From NCBI RefSeq assembly GCF_001870515.1, contig NZ_MDGT01000001.1:62001-126000 (forward strand): a stretch of 64,000 nucleotides of DNA. The letters run 5' to 3'. Both the position numbers and the translations under genes were made by a program. How positions within the stretch are numbered: the first letter of the stretch is position 1; every line of letters begins with the position of its first letter. The stretch comes from Idiomarina sp. MD25a (GTDB taxonomy: Bacteria; Pseudomonadota; Gammaproteobacteria; Enterobacterales; Alteromonadaceae). Shown one piece after another: positions 57,233 to 64,000 of the stretch. The notes beneath the pieces were generated by a model. It was given only the letters and a program-made list of their open reading frames with translations, was not told where the DNA came from and did no database searches.

Positions 57233-57555
57233 GGCGTATCAAGCTCGTCATCAGAAGGAATTGGAAGTCCACGGGCTTCTAATTCCTCTCGTACCGCCTT
57301 GGGAATTTTATTTGGGTTAGTTTTTTCTAAATCAGTGTCTGTTGGCAGTGGTTGCCCCGTAAAAGCATGTAAAAAAGCTTCGCAGAGCAACTCGCTATTC
57401 GTAGCATGACGCAAGTTCTTAACTTGACGGCGGGTGCGCTCATCAGTGAGCACTTTGAGCACGCGAGTCGGTATCGATACTGTTACTTTTTTTACCTGTT
57501 CGCTCTTTCGCCCATGCTCAGCGTAGGGGTAGATATAGTCACCATTCCACTTCAT
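57229..57555 (-). CDS. metJ: Methionine repressor MetJ
   Basis: A 108-residue ribbon-helix-helix repressor that uses S-adenosylmethionine as corepressor. The DNA-contacting ribbon [16 protein letters not shown] and helix block [20 protein letters not shown] are near-identical to E. coli MetJ. It is divergent from metL, with tandem met boxes in the gap. Confidence 0.97.
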   Translation of the reverse strand: MKWNGDYIYPYAEHGRKSEQVKKVTVSIPTRVLKVLTDERTRRQVKNLRHATNSELLCEAFLHAFTGQPLPTDTDLEKTNPNKIPKAVREELEARGLPIPSDDELDTP

Positions 57556-57632
57556 CGTGAGAGTCCTGCCTTAGTCAAAAACCATATAAGTTATATTGAA
57601 TTTTACTCAATCCCAGATGAAGGTCAAATTTT

Positions 57633-57648
57633 ATCCGTCTAGATGGCT
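57633..57648. promoter_or_regulatory. Two tandem MetJ boxes
   Basis: ATCCGTCT and AGATGGCT, adjacent 8-mers each matching six of eight positions of the AGACGTCT met box. They sit between metJ and metL and can serve both genes. Confidence 0.65.
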
Positions 57649-57729
57649 AAAATTTGCTGACATTTGGTGTTTGATGTTTTAGCCTTAGTATTTACATCAG
57701 TTAATTCATATATTTGAGGGGTATCGCCA

Positions 57730-60168
57730 ATGAGCGTAGAGCCGAGCTTAGACCAGATTCGAACGGTTGCAGACAACGTTCAAGTGCATAAGTTTGGCGG
57801 CAGTAGTTTGGCTGACGCTTTTTGTTACCGTCGAGTGGCGCGTATTGTAACTGAATATGCAGGCGCAAGCGATGTTGTTGTTGTTTCGGCGGCAGGTGAT
57901 ACCACTAATCGGATTCTTGCGATTATCAAAGCTCAAAAGGAGTCGGGTGATACCGCTGACATTTTGCTCGATCAGTTGGAACGTTTCCAGCAAGGGTTAA
58001 TCCTCGAACTACTCGGCAGCGAATTTGCAGCACCTATCCTTGAGCAGTCGACTGTTGATTTTCAACGCTTCCGCGACTTCGTTGCGGGTAAAGAAATTAT
58101 CGAACACGAAGCAGAACTGCTGTCTTACGGTGAACTTTGGTCAGCTCGACTCCTTGCGGCATTATTAAGGAAACAAGGTACTAAAGCGGACCATATTGAT
58201 GCACGTGACTTCCTAAAGGCTGAAGACGCCCCCGAACCCGTCATTCAGGAGCTGGAATCGCGCCACAATCTATTGAACCGCGTAGCACCGTTTCCCGGCA
58301 CACGATTTATTGTCACAGGCTTTATTGCACGAGGCTTAAACGGTGAGAGCCTCACATTAGGTCGAAACGGCAGTGACTATTCTGCAACGTTGGTTGGTAG
58401 CTTACTTAATTCAAAGCAAGTCACTATTTGGAAAGACGTCGCCGGTGTTTATTCAGCCGATCCGCGTAAGATAGAACGTGTCGTCAGTTTGTCGACCTTA
58501 GATTGGAGTGAAGCAGAAGAGCTGGCTCGATTAGGCAGTCCGGTACTACACCCGCGTACATTCCAACCTGTTGACCGCGATCGCATGGTCATTTCTGTGC
58601 GCTCAAGTCTAAAAGTCGAAAATCAACAGACCCGTATTGGCAATTTCGAACATACAGAGCCCAAGGGCAAAGTATTCACATCTTTGTCCGAAGTTGTATT
58701 GTTTAAAGTCGAACTCAACGACCGCGAACTCGTCAAACAACTTGAGGCGCTCGATTTAACGCCATTGGTAAGCTGGACCGAACCCGAAAAACATCAGCAA
58801 TACTTGGTTTTCCACCAAAACCACTTGAACTACATCAGCCACTGGCTCGATCGTATCAATGCGGGTAATGCAGTTACGCAAATCCACGGCTATTCAATGG
58901 TGGCACTGGTTGGTAATCGCATTCAAGAGACGGATCAATACAACACCTTCAAACTCCAGTTGGGCGAACAGAAGGTGCGCCGCTTTGCCGTCAGCGAAGA
59001 TGGGTGTTCTGCGGTCGCAATATTAGAACAAAAGCTCGACAACCGTTTACTCAATCGTCTTCATAGCCAGTTATTTAACTATCGCCGTAGCTTAGGCGTG
59101 TTAGTCATTGGTCGCGGTAACATTGGTACTGCTTGGTTGGACTTATTCCGCCAACAACGTGACCGCATTAACCAGGTGATGGATGTACGTGTTATCGGTA
59201 TCGCTAACTCTAAGAAGCTCTGGCTTGACTATAGCGGCGTCGAATTAAATGAGTGGCAAGCAGGGTTTGACCGTTTATCACGTCCTTACGTGCTAACCGA
59301 GTTACTGCGCGAATTACCTAATGCCCCCTATGATGAACTCGTCATGATTGATTTAACCGACGCGAAGCCGGTCGCTCAACTGTACCCGAGCTTGTTTGCT
59401 AATGGTTTACATATTATCAGCGCAAATAAGCGAGCAGGGTCTGCTGAGGAGGCACTGTATCGCGAAATTCGCACGATTCAACATGAGTATAAGCGCGAGT
59501 GGTTGTATAACACTACGGTCGGTGCAGGCCTACCGCTCAATTATGCCATCAACGATCTGCGCGGTTCCGGTGACGAAATTCGTAGTATTTCAGGGATTTT
59601 TTCGGGCACCATGTCTTGGCTATTCGAGAACTTCACAGACGGTGTCAAATTCAGTGATTTAGTATTGGAAGCTAAAAAGCGCGGCTATTCAGAGCCCGAC
59701 CCACGTGAAGACTTATCCTGTCAGGATCTGGTACGTAAGCTATTAATCTTAGCGCGTGAAATTGGTCTTAAACTTGATTGGGAAGATATCAGCGTGAGCA
59801 GTTTAGTGCCTGAAAGTCTTCGCGATATCTCTGCCAGTGAATTTTTACAACGAGCTCACGAGTTAGACGAGCCAATGGATACCATGCTTAAGGAAGCCGC
59901 TAAAGACGGTAATGTGCCGCGCTTACTCGCCAGTTTCTCGGTCTCTGAAGAGGGGCGGGTCAGTGCGAAAATAGGTGTCGAATATATTCCAGCAGGCGAT
60001 ATGCTCGCCAACCTGATCCCTGGCGAGAATATCTTTGTGATATACACCGATTGGTATTCAGAAATGCCACTGGTTATTAGCGGCCCAGGCGCAGGTAAGC
60101 ATGTCACTGCCGGCGGGGTCCAATCAGATCTCAACCAATTATTGGCAAAACTAACGGTGACGGGTTAA
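57730..60168 (+). CDS. metL: Aspartokinase II-homoserine dehydrogenase II
   Basis: An 812-residue bifunctional enzyme for the first and third steps of the aspartate pathway to methionine and threonine. Aspartokinase (about 15-290) begins KFGGSSLAD and has GRNGSDYSATL; a regulatory region follows; homoserine dehydrogenase (about 455-805) has VIGRGNIGTAW, ISANKRAGS and the SGIFSGTMSWLFENF block. The metJ neighbourhood and met boxes identify it as the MetL rather than the ThrA type. GAGGGGT precedes the ATG. metB is not adjacent, unlike E. coli. Confidence 0.95.
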   Translation: MSVEPSLDQIRTVADNVQVHKFGGSSLADAFCYRRVARIVTEYAGASDVVVVSAAGDTTNRILAIIKAQKESGDTADILLDQLERFQQGLILELLGSEFAAPILEQSTVDFQRFRDFVAGKEIIEHEAELLSYGELWSARLLAALLRKQGTKADHIDARDFLKAEDAPEPVIQELESRHNLLNRVAPFPGTRFIVTGFIARGLNGESLTLGRNGSDYSATLVGSLLNSKQVTIWKDVAGVYSADPRKIERVVSLSTLDWSEAEELARLGSPVLHPRTFQPVDRDRMVISVRSSLKVENQQTRIGNFEHTEPKGKVFTSLSEVVLFKVELNDRELVKQLEALDLTPLVSWTEPEKHQQYLVFHQNHLNYISHWLDRINAGNAVTQIHGYSMVALVGNRIQETDQYNTFKLQLGEQKVRRFAVSEDGCSAVAILEQKLDNRLLNRLHSQLFNYRRSLGVLVIGRGNIGTAWLDLFRQQRDRINQVMDVRVIGIANSKKLWLDYSGVELNEWQAGFDRLSRPYVLTELLRELPNAPYDELVMIDLTDAKPVAQLYPSLFANGLHIISANKRAGSAEEALYREIRTIQHEYKREWLYNTTVGAGLPLNYAINDLRGSGDEIRSISGIFSGTMSWLFENFTDGVKFSDLVLEAKKRGYSEPDPREDLSCQDLVRKLLILAREIGLKLDWEDISVSSLVPESLRDISASEFLQRAHELDEPMDTMLKEAAKDGNVPRLLASFSVSEEGRVSAKIGVEYIPAGDMLANLIPGENIFVIYTDWYSEMPLVISGPGAGKHVTAGGVQSDLNQLLAKLTVTG

Positions 60169-62624
60169 AACAACCCGTCTTCGTTATTAAAGATATCTTT
60201 ATTATCACGCTCGTCCTGAGCATATTCAGTCGGCTCGGTGCCACTGATAAAATACTCGAAGCGGCTGGTGTAGTCGTTTCGATGCGATAACTTACCCGTT
60301 TCCATATCAATTCTCACACTCACCACGTTGGGTGGAATGGTAAAGTCATCGGCTGGAAATTTGTCGACCGCTTTTTCCATGAATAAGATCCACCCTGGCA
60401 ATGCGGTTTTCGCACCCGCTTCACCTCCTGAGATTGGTTGTTCTTTACTACTCAGTAATGGGTTCATGGTAGTGCGGCCCAACTCGCGTGATACATCGTC
60501 AAAGCCCACCCATGTGGTTGTCACCAGACCAGTGGTAAAGCCTGAGAACCAGGTATCTTTCACATCGTTGGTAGTACCGGTTTTACCTGTAATCGCACGA
60601 CCAGTTACGTTAACAATAGGTTTTGAGCGTTGAATACGCCAAGATGTACCGTTCCAGCCGGTTTTGTGAGCCCAACTGCCGCCACCCCATACCGCTGAGT
60701 TCATCGCCTGAGCGACCAAGAACGCGTTCTGCTCAGAGATAATACGTGGCGCTGGGTTATCGCAGTCCTCACAAGCGCGTTGGGGGTTCGCTTCGTACAC
60801 AACTTCACCATCGCCATTTTCTATCCGCTCGATAACATAAGGCTCGATAAGAAACCCGCCATTAGCAAACGTTGCATAAGCGCGCGCCACTTCCATCGGT
60901 GTCATGGATAACGACCCTAACGAAATTGATTCATTTTCCGGAATGGAATCGCGTGGAATACCAAACTTAGCAATATGATCTGCAGCAGTTTTGACGCCGA
61001 TTTCTCTTATCAGCCTTACAGAAACCACGTTTTTAGATTTCGCCAGCGCTTTGCGCAAACGAATCGGCCCTTCATACACATCTGGAGAGTTCTTGGGACG
61101 CCAAGCGATACCCGCTCCAGGATTCCACTGATTAATCGGTGCATCATTGACTAAGGTAGCCAACGTGAAGCCTTGCTCAAACGCAGCCGAGTAAATCAAT
61201 GGTTTGATATTAGAGCCCACTTGTCGTGCTGCTTGTAGGGCACGGTTATATTGACTCAAATTGAAACTATAACCACCGACGACAGCTTCGACTGCACCGT
61301 CTTCGGGCTTTAAAGAGACAATAGCTGAACTAGGCTCCGGCACTTGTGCCAAGCGCAGACGGTTATTTTCACCGACTGAGCGCACATAGATCACATGCCC
61401 AGGCTGCAAAATATCAGCCGCGCGTTCAGGCGGTTCGCCCTGACGTTCCTCATTAAGGTAGGGGCGCGCCCATTTCATGGCGTCCCAATCGAGCGTGGTA
61501 AGCTGTTCATCACCTTTAATAATAATTTCTGCCGACTGGTCTTCAAGCGCCATGACAACCGCAGGAGTCACTGCGCCAATGCGGTCGACGCGCTCTAAGT
61601 ATTGCTCCACCTCGCGCTGGCTTAATGCAGGCTGATCCTCTTTTTCATTCCATAACACACTTACAGGACCGCGATAGCCATGGCGTTCATCATAGCCATG
61701 CAGGTTGTCCCAAATAGCTTGTTGAGCAGCTAGTTGTACATCGCTTCTCACACTGGTGTAGACGTTATAGCCACCGTTATAGGCTTCTTCCTCGCCAAAA
61801 CGGTCGACCATATCTTGACGCACGATCTCCGCAAGATACGGCGCATTTACCGTAACCTCCGCGCCATGACGGCGAGCAGTAACAGGCGCTTCTGCGGCTT
61901 CGTCAAATTGCGCCCGAGTAATTTTTTTCTCGTCGAGCATACGCAACAAAACCACTCGACGGCGTGCCTTTGAAGCTTCTGGGTTACTAATCGGGTTCAG
62001 GTTAGAAGGCGCTTTAGGCAAGCCCGCAATAGTCGCCATTTGCGCTAGGCTTAATTCACTTAAAGGTTTGCCATAATAGACTTGTGCCGCAGCACCAATA
62101 CCATACGCGCGGTGACCGAATGCAATTTTATTCAGATAGAGTTCAAGAATTTCGTCTTTAGTAAGCAGCTGCTCAATATGTAGCGCAATGAAGGTCTCTT
62201 TGATTTTTCGCATCCAGGCTCGGTCAAAACTTAAGAAAAAGTTTCGCGCCAACTGCATGGTGATAGTACTCGCACCTTCTTTGACTTCGCCGGTAGTAAC
62301 TAGCACACCGAATGCTCGCACAACCCCAATGGGATCAACACCAAAGTGTTGATAAAAGCGGCTATCTTCGGTTGCAAGGAATGCGTCAACCATGGTTTGT
62401 GGGACATCTTCGAGCTTAACCGGAATCCGACGCTTTTCGCCGAATTGAGAGATCATTTGGCCATCTTTTGTGAATACCTGCATTGGGGTTTGCAGTTTCA
62501 CTTCCCTTAATGTCTCGACGCTCGGCAATTCGGGTTTTACGTAAAGGTAGAGTCCACCTACGGCCAATATCCCCAACACGCCCAAAATGGCGACTATCCA
62601 TGCGAATCGCTTTAAGAACTTCAA
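60165..62624 (-). CDS. mrcA: Penicillin-binding protein 1A
   Basis: An 819-residue bifunctional peptidoglycan synthase in the inner membrane: N-terminal anchor (about 8-30), glycosyltransferase (GT51) with ATEDSRFYQHFG and GASTITMQLARNFFL, an OB-like insert, and transpeptidase motifs SNIK (in GSNIKP), SKN and KTGTTND. Start is TTG 62624, seven bases after GGGGT. Divergent from the pilMN-like genes, a classic gammaproteobacterial arrangement. Confidence 0.96.
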   Translation of the reverse strand: MKFLKRFAWIVAILGVLGILAVGGLYLYVKPELPSVETLREVKLQTPMQVFTKDGQMISQFGEKRRIPVKLEDVPQTMVDAFLATEDSRFYQHFGVDPIGVVRAFGVLVTTGEVKEGASTITMQLARNFFLSFDRAWMRKIKETFIALHIEQLLTKDEILELYLNKIAFGHRAYGIGAAAQVYYGKPLSELSLAQMATIAGLPKAPSNLNPISNPEASKARRRVVLLRMLDEKKITRAQFDEAAEAPVTARRHGAEVTVNAPYLAEIVRQDMVDRFGEEEAYNGGYNVYTSVRSDVQLAAQQAIWDNLHGYDERHGYRGPVSVLWNEKEDQPALSQREVEQYLERVDRIGAVTPAVVMALEDQSAEIIIKGDEQLTTLDWDAMKWARPYLNEERQGEPPERAADILQPGHVIYVRSVGENNRLRLAQVPEPSSAIVSLKPEDGAVEAVVGGYSFNLSQYNRALQAARQVGSNIKPLIYSAAFEQGFTLATLVNDAPINQWNPGAGIAWRPKNSPDVYEGPIRLRKALAKSKNVVSVRLIREIGVKTAADHIAKFGIPRDSIPENESISLGSLSMTPMEVARAYATFANGGFLIEPYVIERIENGDGEVVYEANPQRACEDCDNPAPRIISEQNAFLVAQAMNSAVWGGGSWAHKTGWNGTSWRIQRSKPIVNVTGRAITGKTGTTNDVKDTWFSGFTTGLVTTTWVGFDDVSRELGRTTMNPLLSSKEQPISGGEAGAKTALPGWILFMEKAVDKFPADDFTIPPNVVSVRIDMETGKLSHRNDYTSRFEYFISGTEPTEYAQDERDNKDIFNNEDGLF

Positions 62625-62764
62625 AAACTTACCCCATTACTGTGACGTTGTTGAATGTCTGACATACACCTTTGACCAACTATTATGGCTGATTTTTAAA
62701 CTAAACACTACGCTTGCAACGCTTAACACGATACAAAAATCGACTGCATTGGTAGCACAGACTT

Positions 62765-63478
62765 ATGACACCTTTTCTCACTGCCGCACTAATAGATGAC
62801 GGTACTGTTTCACTCGTTTCGCTGCGTCTCAAGCAGGGTCGATTCAATATCAAACACCATCGCGTTGCAGCTATTCATCAAATTAGTTGGCACAAGTATA
62901 AGACACAGTTGTGTCTTATTATTCCGAGCCAGTTCGTTCACTTAAAAACGTTAACTGATACCTCACAAGAGGCTCCACAGCGCGCGGCAGCTTTTCAGGA
63001 TACCCAGACGCTGCCCCTACTGGGTACCCAACAGGTCAGCGGCCATGAGAGCGCCATTGAAAAGCTGACGGAACAACTGCCCATCGTTCCGAAAGTACTA
63101 GAGCCAGCACCTCAAGCTTGGGTGCGTTGTACCAACTATTTACTACCTTCGTTATCGCGCTACGCAACCTATAACAAGCCCATCACTGAATGGATTATTT
63201 TATGCAAAGAGCAACAACGTTACATTCTGCTACGAGTTAAGCACGGGATTCTAGTCTCTTTACACTCACTTGCACGCCTTGAAGCGGTGCGCTTTGATCA
63301 CGCTTGTGCAATGATACTTAGCTATCTCGATAATCACGATGATAGTCAGGTTAAACAGCAATTACTGGGTTCTGATACGCTGTGGCTTAATATCGGCACC
63401 ACAAGTGCGTTATTTAAACATATCACTCCGCTCTTATTCGGCGCCGCACTTCGAGGTTTCTTTCCATGGCGTGGCTAA
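62765..63478 (+). CDS. Reduced PilM/HofM-like protein
   Basis: A 237-residue protein in the position of pilM (divergent from mrcA, followed by pilN). Normal PilM is an actin-like ATPase-fold protein of about 350 residues; this one is shorter and I cannot see clear phosphate-binding motifs. Such shrunken versions resemble E. coli hofM or Haemophilus comA. I infer a cytoplasmic scaffold for a type IV pilus or competence apparatus. The stop overlaps the next gene by 13 bases. Identification rests on context more than sequence. Confidence 0.6.
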   Translation: MTPFLTAALIDDGTVSLVSLRLKQGRFNIKHHRVAAIHQISWHKYKTQLCLIIPSQFVHLKTLTDTSQEAPQRAAAFQDTQTLPLLGTQQVSGHESAIEKLTEQLPIVPKVLEPAPQAWVRCTNYLLPSLSRYATYNKPITEWIILCKEQQRYILLRVKHGILVSLHSLARLEAVRFDHACAMILSYLDNHDDSQVKQQLLGSDTLWLNIGTTSALFKHITPLLFGAALRGFFPWRG

Positions 63479-63948
63479 ACCTGAATGACTGGCAATCCGC
63501 CATTCAGCGTAAAAAACAGCGCCAGCGGCTTAGCGTTGTTATAGCGCTCATGTTGTTCAATGGGGTCTGTGCTCTCTTCGTCAATTTACCTGTCTACTTG
63601 CAATTTTTTGCCCAAAACCTTGGCGAGGTTGAGACTAAAGTTGCTCAATGGCATCGCGCAGAAGAAGATCAGAAAGCAGCGGCGCTTCGTCAATTCGACC
63701 AAGCCGTCCAGGCTCAGCACCAAATCGCTCTGCTCAAGCAGTTAATCAAATTTGGACGGGATGAACTATCGGGGCTCAACCTCAAACAAGCGCGTTGGAC
63801 ATCGTCGCAACTATCATTGAGTGGGACTTATGTTAATACGGCGCAACTAACCCGTTTAAGTGAGTCTTTGCGACATGGTGGGGAACAGAGTGTTCAGCTT
63901 CAACTGCAAAAGCACCATCATGCTCAAGTTGATATATTCAAACATTGA
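63466..63948 (+). CDS. PilN/HofN-like inner-membrane protein
   Basis: A 160-residue protein with a short cytoplasmic N-terminus (MAWLNLNDWQ, like the INLLPWR start of PilN), one membrane segment (about 23-45), a coiled coil and a small C-terminal ferredoxin-like region. This matches the PilN/GspL-C layout, in a short form. GAGG lies about ten bases before the ATG, inside the upstream gene, so translation is coupled. Confidence 0.68.
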   Translation: MAWLNLNDWQSAIQRKKQRQRLSVVIALMLFNGVCALFVNLPVYLQFFAQNLGEVETKVAQWHRAEEDQKAAALRQFDQAVQAQHQIALLKQLIKFGRDELSGLNLKQARWTSSQLSLSGTYVNTAQLTRLSESLRHGGEQSVQLQLQKHHHAQVDIFKH

Positions 63949-63957
63949 CCCTGTAGC

Positions 63958-64000
63958 ATGCGAAACACCGCTCTTTATTACTTATTCATTAGCCTATCAC
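63958..64000 (+). CDS. Start of next pilus-operon gene (PilO/HofO-like?), truncated by window
   Basis: An open frame from ATG 63958 begins MRNTALYYLFISLS, a probable membrane segment or signal peptide, in line with the operon. Only 14 codons are visible, and the ribosome-binding site is weak, so identity is a guess from gene order. Confidence 0.4.
   Translation, partial: MRNTALYYLFISLS

Noticed and set aside
1-64000. tRNA, rRNA, CRISPR arrays, insertion sequences, attachment sites, replication origin
   Set aside because: No candidate sequence was recognised by reading both strands; a dedicated covariance-model or repeat search was not possible here.

Overview
This window is 64 kb of chromosome from a gammaproteobacterium. 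The gene set (glnA-ntrBC beside typA, hslVU-ftsN-argS-priA-rpmE, metJ-metL, mrcA divergent from pilus-type genes, cpxRA-fieF, yihY-dtd-yiiD, rph-pyrE near yicC) is typical of that class. Protein flavour, a complete histidine-utilisation cluster and several c-di-GMP proteins suggest the Alteromonadales, possibly Idiomarinaceae. That family-level guess is from memory, not from a search. Base composition looks near 50% GC by eye. Genes are densely packed. I see no rRNA, tRNA, CRISPR array, prophage, transposase or obvious frameshift, so this reads as core chromosome with a few accessory insertions.

Layout. 1-10 kb: a truncated diguanylate cyclase and a SIMPL protein; the tRNA hydroxylation gene trhP overlapping a yfhL ferredoxin; upp, a VOC protein, ppiC, an NnrS membrane protein, yaiI, a PAS-GGDEF protein and a DUF885 lipoprotein. 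10-20.5 kb: the most accessory-looking part. It holds a stand-alone PLD/SF2-helicase/DUF3427 protein, a REP-like palindrome, yicC, a secreted hydrolase translationally coupled to a sigma factor with four predicted membrane segments, smrA, rph-pyrE, and a cyanophycinase-like protein that appears to have lost its catalytic Ser and His. 20.5-31 kb: a double solute-binding-like protein, trmL, fieF, a lysophospholipase, cpxRA with an apparent CpxR box, and glnA-ntrB-ntrC with a well-preserved sigma54/NtrC control region. 31-39.7 kb: typA, trhA, a TetR regulator, MgtC, an FMN reductase, small envelope proteins, an SDR, and yihY-dtd-yiiD. 39.7-46.5 kb: hutCUH divergent from hutI, with hutG downstream of rraA; together they take histidine to glutamate and so feed the nitrogen circuit encoded 10 kb away. 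46.6-64 kb: a membrane GGDEF-EAL protein, hslVU, ftsN, argS, priA, rpmE, a short malic enzyme, metJ/metL around tandem met boxes, mrcA, and the start of a reduced pilMN/hof-like operon.

Regulatory logic readable from the DNA: NtrC sites and a consensus sigma54 promoter before glnA, a near-palindromic NtrC site before ntrB, a GTAAA-N5-GTAAA CpxR box before cpxR, a HutC-like operator between hutC and hutI, and MetJ boxes between metJ and metL. A window-wide pattern is that many convergent genes interlock: five pairs share exactly four bases through nested stop codons, and three more overlap by 17 to 50 bases.

I did not find a clear multi-gene novel system. The best candidates for something undescribed are the hydrolase plus membrane-tethered sigma factor, the catalytically altered cyanophycinase-like protein, and the lone PLD-helicase.
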